From positions 1 through 57,075 of the forward strand of contig MCFE01000568.1 in NCBI GenBank assembly GCA_002104905.1: DNA of 57,075 bases. Reading direction: 5' to 3'. The stretch is from Basidiobolus meristosporus CBS 931.73. Lineage: Eukaryota; Basidiobolomycota; Basidiobolomycetes; Basidiobolales; Basidiobolaceae. Made by a program: the position numbers and the translations under genes. Shown here in pieces: positions 13,401 through 24,982 of this stretch (the stretch's first letter is position 1; every line of letters starts with the position of its first letter). The notes beneath the pieces are model-generated. The model searched no databases, was not told the origin of the DNA, and saw only the letters and a list, made by a program, of their open reading frames with translations.

Positions 13401-16320
13401 GACATGAGAAAGTATATCAAGTGCATCCTTGAGAAATGGTGGAGGGTGACTGAGGCGGAGGATGGGGAGCAGGCCTACCAGATGGCAATTGCAGATCCGC
13501 CAGATCTGATTGTGAGCGATGTGATGATGCCTAACCTTGATGGATATGGTCTGCTGAAGATACTTCGCATACAGCCTCTTACCAAGTTTATTCCAGTGAT
13601 ACTGCTGAGTGCACAAGCTGGTGAGGAGGCACGGGTTGATGGACTAAGTGCCGGAGCGGACGACTACCTTGTGAAGCCATTCAGCGCCAAGGAGCTGGTT
13701 GCCAGAGTACATACTCATCTGGAACTCGGGAAGCTGCGGGTTGAGCTGGAGAGGATGGTGAAGGATCGAACCCAAGAATTAATTGCAAGTGAAATGAGAT
13801 ACAAAATGCTTGCGAAGTTAAGTCCGGTTGGTATATTCAGACTAGATATCAAAGTAAGTATACCACTATATGATATATCAAGAACGATTATGTAACGATT
13901 TTACGTAACCATACTAATGACTTGATATGAAACCAGGGCAATGTAACGTATACGAATGACAAGTGGTGGTGTATATCAGGCCATAATCGAGATATGGATC
14001 CGACTGCTGCCAACTTTTTGACGAGTGTTCATCCTGAAGATCGTGATCGAGCTGATAAATTATGGAAGGAGGCAATAGAGCAATTCACACATTCAATAGT
14101 AGAATTTCGATGGAAATGGGCTAATGGAGAGTCGCGTTGGTGTGTTTGTAAGTATTTATTGGATTTGAACATACGTACATCAACAGTGGCTCATTGTCGT
14201 CTTCACCTCTACATAGGCGAAATGATAGTACAATACGATGAGGACATGAAACCATGCGGCTTTGTTGGTGCGATCACTGATCTCACTGAACGCAAGATAC
14301 TGGAACAAGAACGTCTTTCTGCCGTCAGACTTGCTGAACAGCAACAACGGCATCGCGCTGAAGAAGCTGAGGAGGTGAAGAGGCAGCAGGAACTGTACAT
14401 CGATATGACTTGCCATGAACTGCGTAACCCTCTCAACGGAATCTACCACAGCGCAGACCTGCTGCACGAGTCACTGGAGAAAATGCAGAAGGAGGTTCGC
14501 AAGGAAAGCATAAGGAAAGTGGCCAACTGGCTGGAGAAAGAGATTGAGGATGATCTGGATGTCGTTGACACGATCACACTCTGTGCTCAACACCAAAAGG
14601 TACGGTTCTAATCCATAGGTGATGATGGTGATGATGATAATGATGATGATAGCACTGGAATGAACAGCAGTATGTGAGATTGGGGACTAACGTGAATTCC
14701 ATTTGTATGAACAGAAAATCGCGGACGATGTGTTGCACATGTCGAAGATCAACATGAATCTGTTGGTGCTATCGAAGACCAAATTGCGTCCAGTCAATGT
14801 TGTCACCAATGTGATGCGTATGTTCGAGACCGAGGTGCGGCTAAAGAGGATAGATCTGAGGCTGATTGTAGCAGAAGGGTACAATCGACTGAAGGTGGAC
14901 TGGGTGAAAGGGGATCCCACACGGTTCACCCAGATATTGTAAGTAGACAATCAAATGTCAAATGATGGTGTGTCTAACTTGTTTTACTTCAGAATCAATT
15001 TCTTGACGAATGCTATTCGGTTCACTGAGAAGGCGCCCTTTAGACAAGTAACAGTAACACTGGATGCATCTGATCAAGTACCCTCACAGTCAGCTATTGA
15101 GTCACCAAGTAATGAAAAAGTGCCACAATCAAGTGGAACGGCAACAGATGACAGCGATGGGGGCGCCACCAGCCAATTGACCAAAGATCTAGATGAATGC
15201 GAATCTCCAACTATAGGATCAGACACGATTGACTTTGGAATGGAATGTGTTGGAGGTGAAGGAGCCGATGGACCAGCAGCAGCACATCCTGATGCAGTAT
15301 ATATTGCAGTTGCTATCAAGGATAGCGGGGTCGGAATGACTATTGAAGAACAGGCGAACCTATTCCAACGATTTGCCCAAGCTAACCCTCGAACATATGC
15401 CGAGTTTGGAGGAAGCGGGCTAGGACTGTTTATTAGCAAGCGATTGGTGGAGCTGCATGATGGCAAGATCACTGTGAGATCGAAGAAAGGGGATGGTACA
15501 ACCTTCACTTTCTACCTAAAGTGCGACCGGGTGGATGGTATTGGTGAAGAAATATCTGAAGAACATGTGATTGCGGAAAGCGACCCTAATCCATTGGAAT
15601 TCATGTATACTGAACCTCACAAGCCTCCAGTGGATAATCTATCTAATTCACAGGGTAAGGATCAGCCAAAGAAGAGACCCACTGTTTCCAAAAGAAAAAC
15701 GAAGTTTTCGAAGGTCAAGGACCAGAAAATAGTCTATGCCAAGGAGAAACTGCAATCTTCTGTGTGGGCTCAATCGGGTGATATACAAACTTGTCCAACA
15801 CCTCGGTTGGAGCGTAATCGTAAAGTCATTTCAAGTGAATTGCCTACCACGCTAAGTAACAGTGTTCTGGTTGTGGAGGACAATCTTATCAATCAACGAG
15901 TGCTCAAGCGACAACTGGAGCTAGCGGGATTCTCGGTTGGGGTGGCCAAACACGGTGCTGAAGCGTTAGAGGTGATGAGGAAGGTCGAATATCATCTGAT
16001 TCTAATGGTAAGTCCTTCGCTTGACCTGCGAGAGGTTATTTCATTCTGGCAGTGATTGTTGACCGAATTGGGTGTCATTTGTTCAGGATCTTGAGATGCC
16101 AGTGATGGGTGGACTGGAATGTACCCAACGGATCCGCGAGATAGAGAAATCGACCGGAGAGCAACATGTTCCGATCATCGGAGTGTCGGGGAATGCGCGG
16201 GAAGAGTACAGACGCCTTGCCCTAGCATCAGGAATGACGGACTACGTTATCAAGCCATATGACAAGCAGGCACTCATTGACCTCATCAATACATTTTTAG
16301 CTAGTGTGGGCCCTGTTTGA
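10449..16320 (+). pseudogene. dual hybrid histidine kinase copy 1: decayed sensor half, open kinase half
   Basis: First unit of the array. The N-terminal part aligns with copies 2-5 only across frame changes: near 10560-10590, near 10815, near 11140-11165, near 11255, near 11690 and near 11875, plus TGA at 11936. PAS1, PAS2 and the start of GAF are therefore broken. From 11940 on the frame is open: exon 4 to 12581, then a single exon 12687-13853 (exons 5 and 6 fused; the intron found in all other copies is absent), 13937-14147, 14217-14599, 14715-14938, 14993-16007 and 16087-16320. HisKA1 (SVSHELRTP), HATPase1, receiver 1 (VLLVDDNVDMRKY), PAS3, HisKA2 (DMTCHELRNP), HATPase2 (GGSGLGLFI) and receiver 2 (VLVVEDNLINQ; DLEMPVMGG) all look intact. 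It may be a pseudogene refreshed by gene conversion, or a shortened kinase started internally, for example at ATG 11907. Confidence 0.8.
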
Positions 16321-17384
16321 ATTGCATCTGCATTGTACCATGTAAATAACTAATAGTAGATTGGCGAATATATATAGCTCAGCCTATGAATAAAGAAGAA
16401 GGATATAAATTGTTGGAATGCCCCGTTCACTAGCAAGATATCGCACACTCGGGATTACAACCCTAGATTTCATGAAGATCATCGGGCTATTTGCAGAATA
16501 TTGCAACGAATCAATCAAACTCAAAATCGGTCTTGAACTGGCTGCTTCTTAGCCCGCAAACAAATCATCAAACCTGTAGATTATTTAGATGGTGAGGTAT
16601 ATTGAGATTACCATATAAATTTTGCAGCAACCACCACTAGTCAAGTGAACCAATGCACTCCTAGAATATATGCATTTTCTCCATGTTGGCATTCACACAT
16701 TCCACAACCTCGCTGAAAGAGTTTCTCTCTAGGAATCCGTTTCAATTGGTCATTCCTGGATCATTTTGGTGACAATGTTGTTCAGCACTGGCTCAGACAT
16801 TGTTTATCAGATATGTGGCATTTGTCTAGGGCATTGAGCATTTTCGAGAACCAGCAAATGAACCGAATGGCATGTTGGGTGCTGGTAAATCAACCTGATT
16901 CCTTTCATCAGTGCATGCCGATCTGGTAAAGTGGGGTCTTTTTCGAAAATGGGGTACCAAATAGGAAGGCAAAGTCTTGGGGTTTAACGGGTGTAAGGTG
17001 AGATGAGAATATAGATGGGTCATGTGGAGGATGGGTACTGACCAGCTAGTATATGTAAGTGTATGCTATCATGATCAGGAACAGAATGAACCAGATGACT
17101 CAAATGGCCCTTCTGTCGCACAGCAAGTTGTTCATTTTACTAAGGTGTTATAAACCGGTCAAATGTTCTTAGCATTTCGAATTTACTCTCCTAATATACC
17201 GGTTTGGAATTCCCCGATTTGGATCACTGTACTACATCAAGCTATGTTTGCCGATTGATATCTCAGAAGCTAGCATTATTGGGAAGTCTAACAGTATCCC
17301 ATCATCATCGGCGCTTCTGTTCATCGCATATGATCTACCAAATCTACGATGGCACTATGAATCTTGCCAAGATTGATCATTTAT

Positions 17385-17500
17385 GGTTTGCTCACTAAAT
17401 TGAAGTTGGGATCACTTACTACACCATGCAATACCCGCAAAAACATCCATATTCAGCAATGAGGGGATTATCTAAGAAACTGACTTGGACACTCCTTCAA
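17385..17500 (+). promoter_or_regulatory. conserved upstream block of the kinase array, copy 2
   Basis: Starts with CACTAAATTGAAGTTGGGAT and continues to a TATTCAG..ATTATCTAA segment, about 180-290 bases before the ATG. Related blocks sit at the same distance before copy 3 (24695-24820), copy 4 (31696-31800) and, for its second half, copy 5 (38939-38990). Conservation between diverged spacers suggests a regulatory role, though common descent alone could explain part of it. Confidence 0.4.
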
Positions 17501-17600
17501 CATAACCTTCATTCACCAACGTATCTAACAGTTTTGGTTTCATACGTATCTGAGCACATCTTCGTTACTATTTCTATTAGTATTCGCGAAGAGATAAGAA

Positions 17601-17610
17601 GTATATATAC
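17601..17610 (+). promoter_or_regulatory. TATA-like box upstream of kinase copy 2
   Basis: GTATATATAC begins 78 bases before the ATG at 17679. The aligned site in copy 3 is weaker (AGTATAATTA at about 24921-24930). Confidence 0.45.
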
Positions 17611-17678
17611 TCATAGAACACCAGAGGTAATACCTATCAATATAATATCCATATTCCCGTCCGGAGCCCTGCAGTACA

Positions 17679-20600
17679 ATGCTCAGCCTGGACGTATTGG
17701 CGATTCCAGCAACCCCGTTGCCTTGCACATTTACCCTTGAAGACTACCTGAACTGCCTGAACAGACCTGCGCTACTTCTTAGCTACAGTCCCCCCGAAAA
17801 CGCAGCCCTACCTCCTGTCGTCACCATACTCTATGCTAACGACTACTTTCTGACTTTGTGTGGTGCAAAAAATGTGCCGATATTATCCGACCGGCTAAAA
17901 GAGCTCATGAGCCCTATGGACCAAACACGCTTCCTTACCTGGCTTCAGAGAGTGAACTCCAACGAGCTCTCCGACCGAGACACCTGCACTATTCACATAT
18001 CCGAAAAGCAACCTGTGCTGGCGCTTGACATAGAAAACACTAAGCAGAAGAGTGAAGAGTTTCAAGTGGAGGTGAAGCTTGAGTGGGATGGGGTCAGTAT
18101 CAGCAACGAAGCAGTTGTCTTGACAGCGACGGTTGTTGCTAAGGACGGGCCGGAAGTCACAACAGGAGGGGCGGTTAGCTCGAGTGAAAGATCGATGGAA
18201 CAAACCTCCACCGATATAGCTGCGGATGAGGAGGATGATTGGCAGAAAGTACCACAGGTAGGCTTAACATTCCCATCATGAGTGATTTGGTACACGTGAG
18301 GTAGGCTGCTAAACAGCAACTTTTCATGAAGCTGACAAGCACCCTCTCAGGCGGAGGGGCCATGGGGGAGATGCTACGTAACTACGATTGGAACAACTCA
18401 TCGTTGGGGCCAGTCACCAAGTGGCCCCAGTCCTTGCTCTCAGCAGTGTCCTTGTGCATGGCATCCACACTTCCTATGGCAGTGTGGTGGGGTCCGCGGT
18501 TCACGATCATATAGTAAGTAGTGGTCAACCATATACATCGGTACGGTTGTATGCTGACCATGCATAGCCACCGCCACTGGTGGTCACAGATGGACTAACG
18601 ACGAGATTTTGTGTAGCAATGATGGATATTGTGGTGCGGCAGGACAAAAGCACCCTGCAATGTTTGGCCAAGAAGGGCCGGTGCATTGGGAGGAGCTCTG
18701 GGAAGGCATAGGACCGTCTGCAGAACTAGCAATGCAGGGGACAAACTCATACGTGGAGGATGATTTGTTATTCATGACCAGGAGAGGTTATCTTGAGGAG
18801 ACGTACAATACGGTGAGTAAGTGTGATACGCTGAATGGGAGAGAGAGAAGCAGGAGAGTTGAGAAGCGGTACTAAATGAACTGAATGTAGTGGTCATATA
18901 TACCGATCAGACAGGAGGACGGCACAGTAGGAGGATTCCTCAATCCATACATCGAGGTGACCGAGCGAATCCTTGCCGAGCGTAGGCTCAAAACGCTCCG
19001 AGATTTCAATTCGGAGATCAACCTAGCCAAAGACGCCAGAGAGGTGTTCGACTCCATAGGAAAAGTGCTTTCAGAGAACCCGTACGACGTCCCATTTGCT
19101 GCACTCTACACACACATGGCCCTTGATAATGATGAGATCGAGGAGTCCTACGACGAGGCAAGCAGCACCAACACTAAATTGGATTCGTTGCACCTGGTTC
19201 AGACGGTTGGAATGCCTGAGGATCACCCATCCATATTCTCTTCCATTAGGCTTGCACCAGCATTCCATGCGAACCCTGTCCAGGATGCAATGAGGCTTGC
19301 ATACGAAAGCAAGAAAATTGTGAAGATCAAGTTGGGCGAATGGTTTGGGGAGGTGCCAATTCGCGGGTGGGACACTGCGGCTAGGGAATTGATAGCCAGT
19401 CCGATCATGGGGAGCAACAAGGATGGAGTGCTAGGGGTGTTGGTGATGGGGCTCAACGCCAGAACCGAGTACGATGAGAACTACAAGACTTTTATTGATC
19501 TTGTTTGTCGGCAAACTGGATCAGCAATCATCAACATCAGCGCATACGAGGAGGAGATGCGAAGATTCAAGGAGCTGGCAGCAATTGACCGGGCCAAGAC
19601 AGCATTCTTCAGCTCAGTTTCTCACGAGCTCCGCACACCGCTCACCTTGATTCTGGGACCAGTGAAAGACATGCTGCTGGAGAGGGACCTGGCACCGGAG
19701 ACGAAGACCAAGCTCACATACATGAACCGGAATGCAGAGCGGCTACTGAGACTAGTGAATCTACTATTGGACTTCAGCAAAATCGAAGCGGGAAGGATGC
19801 AGGTAAGTGGCAGTATTGGCCATGATGTTGGAGTGAATTGAATAAGTGAGGAGTGATGAGTGAACTGTGCGAGCGAGTACTAACTTGGAAACATGATCAT
19901 GTTATAGGCCACATTCCACGAAACGAATCTAGGCAAGTTCACAGCCGACCTAGCAAGCATGTTCCGATCCGCGATCGAGAAAGGCGGAGTCCAGTTCGAG
20001 GTGGACTGCGAGAGGATGGAAAGGAATGTATGGGTTGACCGGGACATGTGGGAGAAGATCGTGTTCAACCTGATCGGGAATGCATTCAAATTCACGATGA
20101 AAGGGTCGATCACAGTGAAGTTGGCGTCATCTGAGGATGACAGCCATGCGATACTCTCGGTGGCAGACACCGGAGACGGGATCCCGAGTCATGAGATCAT
20201 GCGAGTGTTTGAGCGGTTCCACCGAGTCGAGGGGCGAAGAGGACGCAGCCATGAAGGGACAGGAATTGGACTTGCGCTGACCCAGGAGCTTGCCAAGTTG
20301 CATGGTGGCACAGTAAGAGTGACTAGTGAGTTTGGCAAAGGAAGGTGAGTGGGATTCAGCACTTTGAGTGCATGGCTCATGGGATCCTACGTGAGACAGT
20401 TGTTGGAATGAAGTTGCTAACAAGGTGCCGACTCATATTTCTTTAGCACATTCACAGTCCACATTCCACTTGGATGCAGCCATTTATCTCAGGACCGGCT
20501 GGTTGAAGCTTCAGAAGTGAAAGACAATGATGCTGAAATGGATATGCCAAGTCGCTATGGACAGTCGTTTGTCGAAGAAGCAAGAAACTGGCTTCCGTCA

Positions 20601-23600
20601 TCGGATGAGGACAGCACAGAGTATCGCTCGAACACATCAAGTACCGACTCAAATGCTGGTGGCTCAGTCACCTTCCCAGTTGTCAGCCGTGGTTGCCGCG
20701 TACTTCTCGTGGATGACAATGTGGACATGAGAAAGTATATCAAGTGCATCCTTGAGAAATGGTGGAGAGTGACTGAGGCGGAGGATGGGGAGCAGGCCTA
20801 CCAGATGGCAATTACAGATCCGCCAGATCTGATTGTGAGTGATGTGATGATGCCCAACCTTGATGGATATGGTCTGTTGAAGCTGCTTCGTACTCAGCCT
20901 CTCACCAAATTCGTCCCATTGATACTGCTGAGTGCACAAGCTGGTGAGGAGGCACGGGTTGATGGACTAAGTGCTGGAGCGGACGACTACCTTGTGAAGC
21001 CATTCAGCGCCAAGGAGCTGGTTGCCAGAATACATACTCATCTGGAACTCGGGAAGCTGCGGGTTGAGCTGGAGAGGATGGTGAAGGAGAGAACCAAGGA
21101 ACTCATTGCCAGCGAAGCCAGATACAAGACATTGACCAAACTCAGTCCGGTTGGGATATTCAGAACCGATCTCGAGGTAATTACTAGCTGGTTATGTTAA
21201 GTGATATTACAGAGTTGTCGTAAAACTTGAAATGTATTGGATTTCACGGCTCGATTTCTAATTTGCTACTTATTATAGGGAAATATCACCTACACAAATG
21301 ACAAATGGTGGAGTATCTCGGGTCATAACAGGGAAACAGATCCAAGTGCTGCAGATATCTTGTCAAGTATTCATATTGAAGATAGGGATTATGTCGATGA
21401 AGTGTGGAAGAAAGCTATAAAGACCCAAACAAATGCATCTGTTGAATTTAGATGGAAGTGGGCTAATGGAGAACCTCATTGGTGCCTTAGTAAGTGAATA
21501 CTATCCCAAATAGCAAATATATCAATTACTGACCTCTCACCAGGTGAGATTATAGTCGAATATAATAATGAGATGAAGCCATGTGGTTTTGTTGGTGCCC
21601 TTACGGATCTCACTGAGCGCAAGATACTGGAACAAGAACGTCTTTCTGCCGTCAGACTTGCTGAACAGCAACAACGGCATCGCGCTGAAGAAGCTGAGGA
21701 GGTGAAGAGGCAGCAGGAACTGTACATCGATATGACTTGCCATGAACTGCGTAACCCTCTCAACGGAATCTACCACAGCGCAGACCTACTGCATGAGTCA
21801 CTGGAGAAAATGCAGAAAGAGGTTCGTCAGGAAAGCATAAGGAAAGTGGCCAACTGGCTGGAGAAAGAGATTGAGGATGATCTGGATGTCGTTGACACGA
21901 TCACACTCTGTGCTCAACACCAAAAGGTACGGTTCTAATCCATAGGTGATGATGGTGATGATGATAATGATGATGATAGCACTGGAATGAACAGCAGTAT
22001 GCGAGATTGGGGACTAACGTGAATTCCATTTGTATGAACAGAAAATCGCGGACGATGTGTTGCACATGTCGAAGATCAATATGAATCTGCTGGTACTGTC
22101 GAAGACCAAGCTACGTCCTATCGAAGTTGTCACGAATGTGATTCGAATGTTCGAGACCGAGGTGCGCCTAAAGGAGATAGATTTGAAGTTTGTTTTGGCT
22201 GAAGGGTACACTCGCATGAAGGTGGACTGGGTGAAAGGGGACCCTACACGGTTCACACAAATACTGTAGGTTGACATACCCAGCAGTGTGTGACAATGGG
22301 CTAACACCTTTTGCCTTGGTTCAATTTAGCATCAACTTTATGACGAATGCGATTCGGTTCACGGAGAGAGTTCCATTTAGACAAGTAACAGTCACCCTCG
22401 ATGCTGCTGACAAAGTGCCGTCACAACCAGCTGTTGGGACATTGCGCAATTCCACGATGGTGTCATCAGGTGTAGAAGATGTCAGTCAAAGCCCGAATAG
22501 TAACTCCGATAATGAGAGTGTATCACCTGTTACGGAACCCGACACAGTTGACTTTGGAATGGACTTTACTGAAAGTCAAGGAGGTGATGGACCAACAGCC
22601 GCACACCTAGACGGATTATACATCGCAGTTGCCATTAAGGATAGTGGTGTTGGAATGACAACCGATGAGCAGACGAACCTGTTCAAGCGGTTTGCCCAAG
22701 CCAACCCTCGAACATATGCCGAGTTTGGAGGAAGTGGGCTAGGGCTGTTTATTAGCAAGCGATTGGTGGAGCTGCATGATGGCAAGATCACTGTGAGATC
22801 GAAGAAAGGGGATGGTACAACCTTCACTTTCTACCTGAAGTGTGATCGAGTGGATGTCATTGAAGAGGGGATAGCTGAAGGATGTCCAGGGGCTGAGAGC
22901 AGCCCTGATCCAGTGGAGAAGATGTACACAGAACCGCACAAGCCACCGGTAAACAGCCTACCGACCACTGAAGAGCAGAAGAGCAAGGCAAAGAAGAAAG
23001 CGACTACACTCAAAGCAAAGAAGAAAAGCTCGAAGGCTCGAGATGAGAAGGCGGAATGTTCAGTGTGGAGACGATCTGGTGAGAAGGGGAACAACCCCTT
23101 AACCTATTTGGAGAGTAAATGCAAGATTGGCAACACAAATGCAGCCACCATACCAAGCCACAGTGTTCTGGTTGTGGAGGACAATCTTATCAATCAGCGA
23201 GTGCTCAAGCGACAACTGGAGCTAGCGGGATTCTCGGTTGGGGTGGCCAAACACGGTGCTGAAGCGTTAGAGGTGATGAGGAAGGTCGACTATCATCTGA
23301 TTCTAATGGTAAGTCCTTCGCTTGACCTGCGAGAGGTTATTTCATTCTGGCAGTGATTGTTGACCGAATTGGGTGTCATTTGTGCAGGATCTTGAGATGC
23401 CAGTGATGGGTGGACTGGAATGTACCCAACGGATCCGCGAGATAGAGAAATCGACCGGAGAGCAACATGTTCCGATCATCGGAGTGTCGGGGAATGCGCG
23501 GGAAGAGTACAGACGCCTTGCCCTAGCATCAGGAATGACGGACTACGTTATCAAGCCATATGACAAGCAGGCACTCATTGACCTCATCAATACATTTTTA

Positions 23601-23621
23601 GCTAGTGTGGGCCCTGTTTGA
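17679..23621 (+). CDS. dual hybrid histidine kinase copy 2, 11 exons, intact
   Basis: Exons 17679-18257, 18317-18513, 18617-18812, 18891-19802, 19908-20344, 20447-21176, 21279-21489, 21544-21926, 22042-22265, 22330-23308, 23388-23621; all phases join to give 1,693 aa. Domains: PAS1 (about 20-180; ILYANDYFLTLCG), PAS2 (about 205-345; YNDGY, GYLEETY), GAF (about 350-545), HisKA1 with phospho-His569 (SVSHELRTP), HATPase1 (NLIGNAFKF, DTGDGIP, GTGIGLAL), receiver 1 with phospho-Asp906 (IVSDVMMPNLDG), PAS3 (exon 7, about 1018-1088), coiled coil, HisKA2 with His1154 (DMTCHELRNP), HATPase2 (INFMTNAIRF, DSGVGM, GGSGLGLFI), and receiver 2 with Asp1617 as the first codon of exon 11. HATPase2 carries a ~75-residue low-complexity insert. 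A Lys-rich stretch near 1505-1525 resembles a nuclear localisation signal. No transmembrane segment. It probably autophosphorylates on His and passes phosphate to its receivers and on to an HPt protein. Confidence 0.93.
21927..22041 (+). repeat. GAT/GGT microsatellite in intron 8 of the kinase genes
   Basis: The intron before exon 9 holds a GATGAT/GGTGAT trinucleotide run. The same run occurs in all five copies (about 14618, 21945, 29260, 36368 and 43415) with different lengths, while the flanking intron is nearly identical. It is a useful copy-specific marker. Confidence 0.7.
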
Positions 23622-24982
23622 ATTGCATCTGCATTGTACCATGTAAATAACTAATAGTAGATTGGCGAATATATATAGCTCAGCCTATGAATAAAGAAGA
23701 AGGATATGAATTGTTGGAATGCCCCGTTCACTAGCAAGATCTCGCACACTCGGGGTTACAACCCTAGATTTCATGAAGATCATCGGGCCATTTGCAGAAT
23801 ATTGCAACGAATCAATCAAACTCAAAATCGGTCTTGAACTGGCTGCTTCTTAGCCCGCAAACAAATCATCAAACCTGTAGATTATTTAGATGGTGAGGTA
23901 TATTGAGATTACCATATAAATTTTGCAGCAACCACCACTAGTCAAGTGAACAAATGCACTCCTAGAATATATGCATTTTCTCCATGTTGGCATTCACACA
24001 TTCCACAACCTCGCTGAAAGAGTTTCTCTCTAGGAATCCGTTTCAATTGGTCATTCCTGGATCATTTTGGTGACAATGTTGTTCAGCACTGGCTCAGACA
24101 TTGTTTATCAGATATGTGGCATTTGTCTAGGGCATTGAGCATTTTCGAGAACCAGCAAATGAACCGAATGGCATGTTGGGTGCTGGTAAATCAACCTGAT
24201 TCCTTTCATCAGTGCATGCCGATCTGGTAAAGTGGGGTCTTTTTCGAAAATGGGGTACCAAATAGGAAGGCAAAGTCTTGGGGTTTAACGGGTGTAAGGT
24301 GAGATGAGAATATAGATGGGTCATGTGGAGGATGGGTACTGACCAGCTAGTATATGTAAGTGTATGCTATCATGATCAGGAGCAGAATGAACCAAATGGC
24401 ACAAATGGTCCTTTTTCATACAATAGGCCGTTCGCGGGAGAACTGTCGGTTGTGCAGATGATGAACCAACCACAAGTAGTTCGCATCTCACATCTGATAC
24501 TTCCTATGTGCTAATTTGGAATTTCCCAATTGGGATAACTGCAGAATATCGAAACAAATTCACCGATTGATATCAGCTGCTAGCATTATTGGGAAGTCTA
24601 ACAGTATCCCGTCATCATCGGTGTTTCTGTTCATCGCATATGATCTATCAAATCTACGATGGTTCTAAGGTGCTTGACTAAATTGGATTTCTGTGGTTTG
24701 CTCACTAAATTGAAGTTGGGATCAGTTACTATACAAGGAAATGCTCACTTGATGTGTCTATATTCAGTATTAAGGTTATTATCTAATCCACTAAAGTGGA
24801 TCCTCCTCTCGCTCAATTAACTGCTAACTCTATCATAAATTGTGTTTCTTCAATATCTATTCCGTTTCTTCTGGAAGCAAACTTCTGCCGGTTATTTCAT
24901 TCGTTTTCCTGGAGACAAGAAGTATAATTAGCCATAATTCTATCATAGTTCTAGTCCAGAGCATTGTGACAGAACGCCGACT
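23622..24982. repeat. spacer 2-3; first ~760 bases match spacer 1-2
   Basis: 23622 to about 24387 repeats the spacer after copy 1. A polyadenylation-like AATAAA is at 23690-23695. After about 24387 the two spacers diverge, then match again in patches upstream of the next kinase copy. No gene. Confidence 0.8.
24695..24820 (+). promoter_or_regulatory. conserved upstream block of the kinase array, copy 3
   Basis: Contains CACTAAATTGAAGTTGGGAT and, further on, TATTCAGTATTAAGGTTATT with TCTAAT after it and a TGGATCCTCCTC tail. The second half closely matches 38939-38990 before copy 5 despite otherwise different spacers. Confidence 0.4.

Larger units (their letters stand above)
16321..17678. repeat. 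spacer 1-2; first ~750 bases duplicated after copy 2
   Basis: 16321 to about 17085 is almost identical to 23622 to about 24387, with only a few substitutions, so the duplicated unit extends past the stop codon. AATAAA at 16389-16394 is a plausible polyadenylation signal. The rest is upstream sequence of copy 2, part of which (about 17265-17350) also matches the region before copy 3 (about 24577-24663). The identical 65-codon antisense frames in both spacers are explained by the duplication and show no gene-like content. Confidence 0.8.

Noticed and set aside
14618-14652. GAT-rich repeats considered as a coding Asp-rich tract or regulatory element
   Set aside because: They lie in an intron flanked by consensus splice sites, and their length varies between copies. 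Simple microsatellite.
16826-17023. 65-codon minus frame repeated exactly at 24127-24324
   Set aside because: The identity is explained by the duplicated spacer. The frame lacks motifs and is too short to weigh as a gene.
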